NCBI RefSeq assembly: GCF_000949385.2
Contig: NZ_JYKO02000001.1
Span: 954,620-1,018,619, forward strand
Origin: Pseudomonas sp. LFM046
Lineage (GTDB): Bacteria; Pseudomonadota; Gammaproteobacteria; Pseudomonadales; Pseudomonadaceae
Reading direction: 5' to 3'
Length of the DNA stretch: 64,000 bases
Shown here: piece after piece, positions 55,325 to 61,853 of the stretch
Position numbering within the stretch: the stretch's first letter is position 1
Layout of the letters: every line of letters begins with the position of its first letter
The notes under the pieces: generated by a model
Seen by the model: the letters and a program-made list of their open reading frames with translations, nothing else
What the model was told of the DNA's origin: nothing
Database searches by the model: none
Translations under genes and position numbers: made by a program

Positions 55325-56765
55325 GAAAAAGAACAACCTTCGCTATTGTGCAAACAAGGAGTGTGGAAAGCGTTTCCGCTTCAGGACAGCCAAACAGAAA
55401 TATTGCTCTGATGGTTGCAAGGGTGCACAACACAACAAGAAACGTCGTGTTGATCCAATTGAAAAGGCGATGAAAATTGCGTTGAATAGCAACTTCTTCT
55501 ATTACATCGCCAAGGAAGTAAAGCGAGCTGGAACCTTGGAAATTCTGACAGGACACACTGTTGAGTCCCTTGGTGAACTTTACAAAATTCATGCTTTCGC
55601 CCACATTGCCAACAAATACAGCACAGTCAAAGATTATGAAATTTCTCATATCTGCCCGGTTAACGGACAGTCCCTAGTTGGCTTGCTCCATCCTCACAAT
55701 CTCGTTGTTTCCCCCAAGTCTCTCAATCGTTCACATGGAACTAAGCACTATGGCGAAGGATTGGGCATTCTCCGTTCTGAAAAAGATTTCCTGAAAGTTC
55801 GCCCGACCGACAAAGAAAGTGAAGTGAAGGAAAAGGCAATTCATTTTCTTGGTCGTGATCTGGTGGCCCGAGTTGTGAAGGAATACAAGATTAAACCAAC
55901 TACAGCTTCCAAAGATCGTGCATGGATTGCTGCTAATGCTGACTTGAACATTCCTGAACACTTTGAACTCTACGAACGTGCACAGGAAGCCAAAGGCAGG
56001 GAGCTAACAACTCTGAAAGCAGAATTGAAAGCACTGATTGATGGAACAGAAGTTAAACCAGCATACAAGATTGAACTAGGATCGATGAGTGCTGCACGTG
56101 TAGTCTTGCGAGAGTGGAAACGTCATTCTGAATTCCGTCCAGAGATTGCCGGATTCCTCGCTGACTTCAGAGAATCCACACGAAACGGATATGCACAACT
56201 CTCCAACGAAGATATTCAACTAATCTTTGATCTGCTGCACGGAAAGTCTGTTGATGATCTGGAGATTGCTCTTGAAACCATGATTGCCAAGCACACTATC
56301 CCTGCTGGAACATCTGTTGATATTCCGTGGTGGGAAGATATCTATGGCGACAAAACTAAAGAAGAGACGGATGCCGCCTTTGAAATTGCAAGGCAAAATT
56401 GGGTCGTCAAGCCCTACAAAAAACCATCCAAGAAAGTCGTCAAACAAGTTGAGCCGTTTAAGTTCAACCTCACTCAGCCTGAAATCCTGACTCGTGATCT
56501 GGAAGAACTTTACCACCGTAGGAGAGACGAACGTCGCCTAGCTGCTGTTGTGACTCTCCCTGTTGTTCCTGTGCACACTCCTTCTAAGTGCGTGACAACC
56601 TCCTTCCTTGATGATCTGAAAGCGGAGATAGCTGCTGATACTCCTGCTCCCGTTGTCAGTCACCACTTCGTTGAGAGTCACCACTTCGTTGAAAGTCACT
56701 CGTTCGCCCTGGACGACGACGATGTTGATCCGTTCGCCTTCGTATCGTGCAAGGAGGTGGCATGA
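55293..56765 (+). CDS. Zinc-ribbon protein with HNH-like domain
   Basis: A 490-aa protein. Residues 19-42 hold a third zinc ribbon of the same type (Cys 19, 24, 38, 42; KYCSDGC), followed by a basic stretch. Residues 115-150 resemble a His-Me-finger (HNH) core: EISHICPVNG, HPHNLVV, KSLNRSHGTK (His 119, Asn 136, Asn 145), with Ser in place of the usual Asp before His. The rest is Lys/Glu-rich. The C-terminal tail has a short duplicated HHFVES unit. Nuclease or DNA-binding role is inference. Confidence 0.65.
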   Translation: MTQTTPATKTKKKNNLRYCANKECGKRFRFRTAKQKYCSDGCKGAQHNKKRRVDPIEKAMKIALNSNFFYYIAKEVKRAGTLEILTGHTVESLGELYKIHAFAHIANKYSTVKDYEISHICPVNGQSLVGLLHPHNLVVSPKSLNRSHGTKHYGEGLGILRSEKDFLKVRPTDKESEVKEKAIHFLGRDLVARVVKEYKIKPTTASKDRAWIAANADLNIPEHFELYERAQEAKGRELTTLKAELKALIDGTEVKPAYKIELGSMSAARVVLREWKRHSEFRPEIAGFLADFRESTRNGYAQLSNEDIQLIFDLLHGKSVDDLEIALETMIAKHTIPAGTSVDIPWWEDIYGDKTKEETDAAFEIARQNWVVKPYKKPSKKVVKQVEPFKFNLTQPEILTRDLEELYHRRRDERRLAAVVTLPVVPVHTPSKCVTTSFLDDLKAEIAADTPAPVVSHHFVESHHFVESHSFALDDDDVDPFAFVSCKEVA

Positions 56766-56863
56766 AGGAAATGAAAAACCCGCCACTAGGAGAGAAACGG
56801 TACGGTTCAAATCCGCCAAAACAAGGCTCAAGCCCTACTCTCATAAGGCTTTCAGCCTTTTAA
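56762..56863 (+). CDS. Possible 33-aa peptide coupled to the HNH-like gene
   Basis: ATGA overlap with the preceding stop and a strong AGGAGGT eight bases upstream. Sequence starts MKEMKNPPLGEKRYG. It runs through the first block of the repeated RNA-like module, so it may instead be incidental. Confidence 0.35.
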   Translation: MKEMKNPPLGEKRYGSNPPKQGSSPTLIRLSAF

Positions 56864-56938
56864 TGGTGTTCCATAACGTGAGTTATGGTGTGTATTCCCC
56901 TCTTCCCGAGGCGTTAGCAATAACGCTGAAGGAAGGGG
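56784..56938 (+). ncRNA. Structured module, copy A
   Basis: Block CACTAGGAGAGAA (56784-56796), hairpin AAGGCT-TTC-AGCCTT (56845-56859) with a short T-run, hairpin CCATAAC-GTGA-GTTATGG (56871-56888), then CCCC..TTCC / GGAAGGGG enclosing GCGTTA-GCAA-TAACGC (56897-56938). The first parts recur at 59677-59769. Two of the loops are GNRA tetraloops, which points to RNA function. Confidence 0.5.
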
Positions 56939-57273
56939 CGACTTGAAGGCGAGACAACATTAATAATGCGAAGAAACTGTCTGTTAATTAGTAGTTAACA
57001 ACACCATCTTATGGGGTGCTTGAATTGTAGCACGTCTGAACCCCTGATTCTGCCTGACTTCATCAATCTGTTGGTCAAGCAGAACGCCTTTCCTAACTTA
57101 TGAGTCAATTTTGCAAATTTGATGAAATAGGTGAAAGTTCAAGCGCCAATTCACAGTCTTCACGCCATGTCAAACATTCTCACGTGCCGTTCGTCATTGA
57201 TGGGAGTCGGGATGTTGAGATGCCTCTAATTAACAGAATGCAATTGTGTAAATAACGCATCCAGCATGGTTGC
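56939..57273. other. AT-rich non-coding stretch before the small recombinase
   Basis: No convincing gene. Contains a GTTAA..TTAAC palindrome near 56983, the second CCCTGATTCTGCCT copy (57042-57055) within an imperfect inverted repeat 57049-57083, and an ATGTCAA half-site at 57167. Probably regulatory or a recombination site. Confidence 0.45.
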
Positions 57274-57309
57274 TTGACTAGTGCACATGGGCTCGTGTTT
57301 AATTAACAC
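57274..57309 (+). promoter_or_regulatory. Promoter and palindrome before the small recombinase
   Basis: TTGACT (57274-57279), 18 bp, TTTAAT (57298-57303). A GTGTT-TAATT-AACAC palindrome (57295-57309) lies over the -10 box, as an operator would. Confidence 0.55.
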
Positions 57310-57343
57310 AACAAGGTGAATTGGCTGGCGGAGTAAAGTACGA

Positions 57344-57898
57344 ATGAACATCGTTGAAGCGGTAAAGACTCAGGAAGAAGTGGCGTTCATTGCTCGCAAG
57401 CTGATGCTGAACGCGAAGGGCAACACCCTGTATTCCGATTTGTGGGTGTTCGGCCTGCAAGTCGCCCTCCGTATCAGCGACCTCCTAACCATCACTTACG
57501 ATGACGCATTAAATAACCGTGTTGTGGTGCGGGAGTCGAAGACAGGCAAGGTGCGTAACATCAAGCTCAATGAGAAGGCCGTAGCCATCGTCCAGAAGCG
57601 TCGGGAAGCCAATCCCGCTCACACCTATCTATTCGAAGTGGACAGCAACAGGGCGAAGGGCAAGGCGGTTAGCCGCGTGGCTGTAGCAAATGCATTCAAG
57701 GCTGTGGGGGATGAACTCGGTATCAGCCTTGGCACCCACTCCATGCGTAAAACCCGTGGATGGTTGATGCACAGCAGCGGCGTATCCATTGAGAAGATAT
57801 GCAAGGTGTTGAACCACAGCAGCCCAGCGGTAACGATGGTATACATCGGATTGACACAAGCTGAGATTGACGCCACTTACGATGACTTCGTGATTTGA
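57344..57898 (+). CDS. Minimal tyrosine recombinase, 184 aa
   Basis: Catalytic domain only. Full set of active residues: Arg 43 (ALRISDLL), Lys 66, His 132 and Arg 135 (THSMRKTRG), His 158 (LNHSS), Tyr 167 (MVYIGL). There is no N-terminal core-binding domain; size is like FimB/FimE invertases. It may resolve multimers, invert a segment or help excision. Own promoter and terminator. Base composition is nearer the host's than the operon genes. Confidence 0.82.
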   Translation: MNIVEAVKTQEEVAFIARKLMLNAKGNTLYSDLWVFGLQVALRISDLLTITYDDALNNRVVVRESKTGKVRNIKLNEKAVAIVQKRREANPAHTYLFEVDSNRAKGKAVSRVAVANAFKAVGDELGISLGTHSMRKTRGWLMHSSGVSIEKICKVLNHSSPAVTMVYIGLTQAEIDATYDDFVI

Positions 57899-57920
57899 CT
57901 TCCAGCCATACGCCCCGGAG

Positions 57921-57942
57921 AGCCCCTACATGGGGCTTTCTT
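57921..57942 (+). terminator. Terminator of the small recombinase
   Basis: AGCCCC/GGGGCT stem, TACAT loop, TTCTT after. Confidence 0.8.
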
Positions 57943-58150
57943 CGTTTCTGGCTACACAGTAGTGCTTTTGAATATCGTTGAATGTAGGCCCCTTGTAGGG
58001 CCTTCAAGCGTGCCAGTCTGCCAAGACTTATTTATGGATTCCGACAGCTCAGTACAGGCCCCCTGTCGCACAGTTAAGCTGCTAGCAAACAAATCCAGAG
58101 TTTCCAGAAAAGGCCCCAGCTTATTTATTTGGCTGACACTACAAAACTAC
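57943..58150. other. Non-coding stretch, several AGGCCCC units
   Basis: No gene seen. AGGCCCC occurs three times here, once within a GGCCC/GGGCC hairpin near 57990. Confidence 0.4.
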
Positions 58151-58188
58151 CCCACCCCTGTGCAAAGTCGCTCAGAACGGCGGGTGGG
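58151..58188 (-). terminator. Probable terminator of the membrane-protein gene
   Basis: CCCACCC (58151-58157) and GGGTGGG (58182-58188) pair across a long loop. On the minus strand a U-containing stretch follows. It begins next to the stop codon. Confidence 0.5.
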
Positions 58189-58503
58189 TTATTTCAGCAG
58201 GAAGAAGGCTGCAAACGTCAACACGATTACAGTCACCATGAAAATCTGGTCACTACGTTGTTTGCGAGCAGCTTCATCAGCATTCACTTTCTTGTACGTC
58301 TCAACGTCACTCAAGCCTTGCATTTTGTAGCCAAGAACCTGATCAATCTGCTTCTGAATCTTTTGGTTGTGGCTGGCATTACTGTTGGCAACGAAGAACC
58401 AGACGATTAGCCACAGGCCGAATGTTGGAATACACAGCAGCAGGTGAAGGATATGATTGGTGTTCTTCTTCTGGCTGTTCAGTACGAAAATCTGTTCGTT
58501 CAT
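58189..58503 (-). CDS. Small membrane protein, 104 aa
   Basis: Two hydrophobic segments, HLLLCIPTFGLWLIVWFFVA (about 19-39) and FMVTVIVLTFAAFFLL (about 88-103), separated by a charged loop. Layout resembles phage or plasmid membrane proteins with a superinfection or stress role, but I recognise no family. AGGGAG precedes the ATG. Confidence 0.7.
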   Translation of the reverse strand: MNEQIFVLNSQKKNTNHILHLLLCIPTFGLWLIVWFFVANSNASHNQKIQKQIDQVLGYKMQGLSDVETYKKVNADEAARKQRSDQIFMVTVIVLTFAAFFLLK

Positions 58504-58620
58504 GCGCGACTCCCTGTTGGTGTGTGACCATCCGCCATTGATCGTAGCTACGTGCCACCACTCTGGATAGGGGGCTGAACCCCTAAATTTGTGCGATTCA
58601 GGAAAGTCAAGCGATTTCTA
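58504..58620. other. Divergent intergenic region
   Basis: Between the membrane-protein gene and the AP2-domain gene. Contains an AGGGG..CCCCT hairpin near 58568. No gene seen. Confidence 0.35.
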
Positions 58621-58649
58621 TTGACAGAATATCCAACTATCTGTATCGT
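58621..58649 (+). promoter_or_regulatory. Promoter of the AP2-domain gene
   Basis: TTGACA (58621-58626), 17 bp, TATCGT (58644-58649). The leader continues CGTTCGCCA, also found in the operon 2 leader, and ends in AGGAGGT before the ATG. Confidence 0.6.
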
Positions 58650-58724
58650 TCGCCACCTCAACCAAATCACCCGAGCAGATGCCGGGAGGAGTTACGCCAA
58701 ATCAACTGACATAGGAGGTACATC

Positions 58725-59099
58725 ATGAATACTGCTGCACTCGCTTTTTCCCCTCTGGCCGTTCAGGCCGCCCCGATTCAAAGCACCCCGATTCAACACA
58801 CATCCCTGAACACCCGTGGTTGTTACCTCCTTGGAGTTAGCTTTGACCAGCGTAAGAGGCGTTACCGTGCCCGTTGTCATATCAATGGCAAACGTATCCA
58901 TCTCGGTTACTTCGATAACCCGTGGCAAGCGCACAAAGCATGGCAAGAAGCCAAGGTTTCCGCCTTGCAAGCCACTCTCCAAAATTACTTGGAACAGCCG
59001 CTAGTACATTCTGCTGTTGTGCGAACACTGCTGACCGGAATCGCCACACTCAACGCTGATCTGTCCGCCTGTCGTGACACAGTGAGTTTATCCGCGTAA
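58725..59099 (+). CDS. Stand-alone AP2-domain protein, 124 aa
   Basis: Residues about 32-75 form an AP2/ERF-type DNA-binding fold: GVSFDQRKRRYRARC, INGKRIHLGYF, AHKAWQEAK. In bacteria and phages this domain is usually fused to HNH homing nucleases; here it stands alone. It could be a regulator or a nuclease remnant. Strong ribosome binding site. Confidence 0.75.
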   Translation: MNTAALAFSPLAVQAAPIQSTPIQHTSLNTRGCYLLGVSFDQRKRRYRARCHINGKRIHLGYFDNPWQAHKAWQEAKVSALQATLQNYLEQPLVHSAVVRTLLTGIATLNADLSACRDTVSLSA

Positions 59100-59224
59100 G
59101 GGTTAGTCGCCCTGGAAGGCGCTATAAGGTGTTTAACGTGCAAATGGCTAGGATGGTAGTCGCGCAGTATCAGAATGCCTCCTAGGCCCCTTGCGGCTCG
59201 ATATAGCGTGCATAAAGAAAAGCC

Positions 59225-59250
59225 CCGCACATAGCTGCGGTAATCCTTTT
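59225..59250. terminator. Possible terminator between convergent genes
   Basis: CCGCA/TGCGG stem with T-rich sequence on the right. The short stem makes it tentative. Confidence 0.35.
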
Positions 59251-59262
59251 CATTCCATCAAC

Positions 59263-59634
59263 TCACTGTTTTCTGTTTGGGTAGAGTTCGACGGTTACAG
59301 CCTGTAAGCTTTCGTGAAAATCCTTCAGCGGATTGTCTCGGCAGAACTTCTCAACATACGCCATAACTCCGGGCATATCTGTGCCTCCCATGATGTCATT
59401 TGTGGAGTTCAGGTATTCATTCAGGCCAGTTATGTAGCCTGCTGTGTAAGAGGCGTAGTTATTCCAGTTCGCCCAATTGCTTTGATTATTCCCTTGATTG
59501 GCTGCTTCTACAAACTTTCCACAGCTATGATTTCCTATTCCCTGTACGTTAAACACGCCCTTGCTGTCGGCTGCATGTGCAGGAATTATGCTTGCACTTC
59601 CAATCAGCACCAGTCCAAGTGCAATCTTCTTCAT
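59263..59634 (-). CDS. Secreted cysteine-containing protein, unknown family
   Basis: A 123-aa protein with signal peptide KKIALGLVLIGSASIIPAHA and mature Cys in NHSCGKF and KFCRDNPLKDF, probably one disulfide. The Trp/Tyr-rich centre YTAGYITGLNEYL and the C-terminal NPL...LYP pattern recall small periplasmic proteins of the HdeA or Rap1a/Tai type; I cannot confirm. Start at the MKK codon behind AGGAAG; 15 upstream codons are in frame but would bury the signal peptide. Confidence 0.68.
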   Translation of the reverse strand: MKKIALGLVLIGSASIIPAHAADSKGVFNVQGIGNHSCGKFVEAANQGNNQSNWANWNNYASYTAGYITGLNEYLNSTNDIMGGTDMPGVMAYVEKFCRDNPLKDFHESLQAVTVELYPNRKQ

Positions 59635-59676
59635 TCTCAGCTTCCTTCTGTTGTTCCAAAACATCTGATAAACGTG

Positions 59677-59769
59677 CACTAGGAGAGAATCTGTACGATT
59701 CGATTCGCCGCTATCCTTAGTGTCACTAGGGCGAGAGCCCTATTTTGTGTTCCATAACGCAAGTTATGG
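59677..59769 (+). ncRNA. Structured module, copy B
   Basis: Block CACTAGGAGAGAA (59677-59689), hairpin TAGGGC-GAGA-GCCCTA (59727-59742) followed by TTTTG, and CCATAAC-GCAA-GTTATGG (59752-59769). Same order as copy A. The last stem is identical, while its loop changes from GTGA to GCAA, both GNRA. Confidence 0.5.
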
Positions 59770-59824
59770 CCTGTTCTTTAACAATCAGGTTATTCAGCCT
59801 TACGTGGCGAGAGTGGTGCACGTA

Positions 59825-61333
59825 TCAAGTGAAGTTGAACACAAGTTTCTCAATGGCTTCTTTTTTCTTGCTGAACTCGGGGCCGTCTGAGTAAAGATCG
59901 TAGGTCAGAAGTCCAATCTCATGACCAACAATATACGGAATAACACTCTGATCAGCTCCGTTCTGATGTAGCTGGGTTACGGTGCATCTCCGAAAACTGT
60001 GGAAGACGTGCCGATCACCAAACCCTTCCGCACGCTTCAATTTGGTGAACCGCTGGCCAAGGGCGTTAAGGCGTAATCCGTGTTTGTGCTTGTCACTACT
60101 AGCAAACAGAAAATCATGGCTACCCTGTGGGGCCTCCAAGCGCCTGACGTACATCGGCAACAGTGCTGAGTGAATTGGTACTTCGCGGAGGCCTGCTTTG
60201 GTCTTGGCGTCATCCACCTTGAAGGAGATGGGCGTTCCGTCCTTGTCAAACACTGTAGTCTCCCGACGAATACGACCAAGTTCCTCAATCCTGCACCCGG
60301 TGTAACAGGCGAAGACGATCAGGTCAGCGAGGTCTGTGTCACCTTTGGCGAGTGCAGCGGTATGGAGACGTTCGGCTTCTTCTCGTTTGTACACATCCCA
60401 GTTGTTACCAGCATTGGCGCCAACCTTGGGGTGTGTGTGATTGTCGAAGGGATTCTTCGCGTCTGCGTAGATGCCCCGGTAGTACGTGTCATACCGGCAG
60501 GCCCATTCATGGTATCGACGGAACGCAGCAAGGTATCCCGTTCGGGTCTGCCGCTGTTTGCCCACCGAATCCAAAAACTCAGCCACGGAATCGAAGTTGA
60601 GTTCCTTTCCGTTTGTGGTCAGCCATGTGGACAGCTTGGTGACTTTGGCTACATACACATCACGGGTACGGACGTTATCGTTCTGCGTAAGGTAGAACTC
60701 AGAAAATCGCTCAATGCTGGTCGAACTGATCGGGGACTTGGGCTTGTAGGTGCTGGGGTCTTTCGCAATCGCTTGAGCCTCCCCAATCTCATCGCCTTTC
60801 AGGAGCCACGTGTTTTGTGCACCTTGAACTAGGGCCAACAGTTGAGCCTCCCGCAACTGGTGCATCCTGTCCGTTTCGTGCACACCGTCCTTGCCCATGA
60901 TTGCATCCCAATCATTCAAGGCGTCTGGTATGCCCATCGTCTGTGCGAGTTGTTCTAGTAGGTCGCGGACTTCATCCCTAGCTTCTCGCAGTTCATCAAG
61001 GGGCGCACTTCCATACTCGCTGCCAAGAGTCCCCTTCATGGTCGAGAGAAGTATTTCGTCGGTCTGGCTGTGGTGGGTCTTGGCTGCTCTGGCCAGCTCT
61101 TCCCGCCACTGATCACCGGAACGAATCTTTGCGTCCCTTATGGCACGGAATTCAGCCTTCCACTGTCCAACCTGCGTGCTGGCCAGCTCTTGGGCGAGGC
61201 GCTTGTCACCCGTCCGAAGACTCTTGCTCAGAATGCGTCGATTGCCGAACGCTGGGCGAAGGTCCGCAGGGACATCAATACGAGCGTGCCAAACTGTGCC
61301 GCGTTGCACGAGATGATTTGAGCGTGATGGCAT
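59825..61333 (-). CDS. Tyrosine integrase of the element
   Basis: A 502-aa integrase. The N-terminal region LVQRGTVWHARIDVPADLR resembles the short domain seen at the start of many proteobacterial integrases (DUF6538-like); a core-binding domain spans about 200-300 and the catalytic domain follows: Arg in CYTGCRIEEL, HSFRR, GHEIG and the Tyr of YDLYSDG. ATG at 61333 chosen; a TTG at 61363 is possible. It lies beside attR and reads away from it. A perfect -10 TATAAT (minus strand, 61389-61394) puts its transcription start within the arm repeats, suggesting self-control. Confidence 0.9.
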   Translation of the reverse strand: MPSRSNHLVQRGTVWHARIDVPADLRPAFGNRRILSKSLRTGDKRLAQELASTQVGQWKAEFRAIRDAKIRSGDQWREELARAAKTHHSQTDEILLSTMKGTLGSEYGSAPLDELREARDEVRDLLEQLAQTMGIPDALNDWDAIMGKDGVHETDRMHQLREAQLLALVQGAQNTWLLKGDEIGEAQAIAKDPSTYKPKSPISSTSIERFSEFYLTQNDNVRTRDVYVAKVTKLSTWLTTNGKELNFDSVAEFLDSVGKQRQTRTGYLAAFRRYHEWACRYDTYYRGIYADAKNPFDNHTHPKVGANAGNNWDVYKREEAERLHTAALAKGDTDLADLIVFACYTGCRIEELGRIRRETTVFDKDGTPISFKVDDAKTKAGLREVPIHSALLPMYVRRLEAPQGSHDFLFASSDKHKHGLRLNALGQRFTKLKRAEGFGDRHVFHSFRRCTVTQLHQNGADQSVIPYIVGHEIGLLTYDLYSDGPEFSKKKEAIEKLVFNFT

Positions 61334-61364
61334 AATGATGTCCAAGGGCCGGTTTCTACTCAAG

Positions 61365-61388
61365 AATTCTACCCAGATTTTCTACCCA
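61365..61388. repeat. Right integrase arm-type repeat
   Basis: 24 bp with two TTCTACCCA units 13 bp apart, 54 bp inside attR. Matches the left copy at 20/24. Confidence 0.65.
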
Positions 61389-61442
61389 ATTATAGCTTAA
61401 CCCCCTTGCAGGCCGCGTGTTTGCTGGGGTTCGGGGTGAAGT

Positions 61443-61461
61443 ATGTACAAACTGTGCTTCT
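61443..61461 (+). repeat. attR, 19-bp core repeat
   Basis: Identical to 48967-48985 and forms the first codons of the intact downstream gene. Confidence 0.92.
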
Positions 61462-61760
61462 ATGTTCCGGAAAGCCACCTGGAACCCGTGAAAAAAGCCG
61501 TCTTTGCCGCCGGCGGCGGGCGTATCGGCGCCTACGACAGTTGCTGCTGGCAGTCCCTGGGCCAGGGCCAGTTCCGGCCGCTGGAAGGCAGCAATCCCTT
61601 TGTCGGCCAGAGCGGCGTCGTCGAGCACGTGGCCGAGTGGAAGGTGGAGCTGGTGGTGGCCGACGAACTGATCCACGAAACGGTCAAGGCGCTGAAGAAG
61701 GCCCATCCCTACGAGACGCCGGCATTCGAAGTCTGGCGCCTCTCCGACATGGTGTTCTGA
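61443..61760 (+). CDS. Nif3/YqfO C-terminal-like protein; element target gene
   Basis: A 105-aa protein matching the stand-alone alpha-beta domain of the YqfO/Nif3 family (MYKLCFYVPESHLEPVKKA, GRIGAYDSCCWQSLGQGQF, ALKKAHPYETPAFEVW). Function unknown; metal or ligand binding is proposed for the fold. The reading frame is complete because the att core supplies the first codons, but its upstream 48 bp, including the new ribosome binding site GGGGTGAAG, are now on the element side. Confidence 0.82.
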   Translation: MYKLCFYVPESHLEPVKKAVFAAGGGRIGAYDSCCWQSLGQGQFRPLEGSNPFVGQSGVVEHVAEWKVELVVADELIHETVKALKKAHPYETPAFEVWRLSDMVF

Positions 61761-61811
61761 TTGCCCCTGTCCGCTGGGGCCAGGCGGCCTCGGGACTGAG
61801 CGAGGTGAACA

Positions 61812-61839
61812 TCGTTGGTGGGCTGAAGCCCACCCTACG
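61812..61839. repeat. Palindromic repeat GGTGGGCT/AGCCCACC
   Basis: Perfect 8-base stem flanked by CGTT and CCTACG, a pseudomonad intergenic repeat type. It may also end transcription between the two converging genes. Confidence 0.6.
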
Positions 61840-61853
61840 ATGGTAGTCCCCGG

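Larger units (their letters stand above)
48967..61461. mobile_element. Integrative element of about 12.5 kb inserted at the start of a Nif3/YqfO-like gene
   Basis: Bounded by a perfect 19-bp direct repeat. A tyrosine integrase lies at the right end and a 24-bp imperfect direct repeat (20/24) inside each end. Base composition is clearly more AT-rich than both flanks and codon use differs. Gene content: tape-measure protein, lipoprotein, three zinc-ribbon proteins, AP2-domain protein, second recombinase, several unknown proteins. No capsid, terminase, replication, conjugation or resistance genes. See findings for interpretation. Confidence 0.92.

Noticed and set aside
56784-56820. tRNA-like T-arm (GGTTCAAATCC) in module copy A
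   Set aside because: The T stem closes only three pairs and no D or anticodon arm or acceptor stem can be found around it; copy B is worse.
56653-56946. 97-codon plus-strand frame
   Set aside because: Mostly an out-of-frame reading of the HNH-like gene's C-terminus; no start signal.
48967-61461. Conjugative element or transposon
   Set aside because: No relaxase, mating-pair, transposase gene or terminal inverted repeats; boundaries are integrase-type direct repeats.
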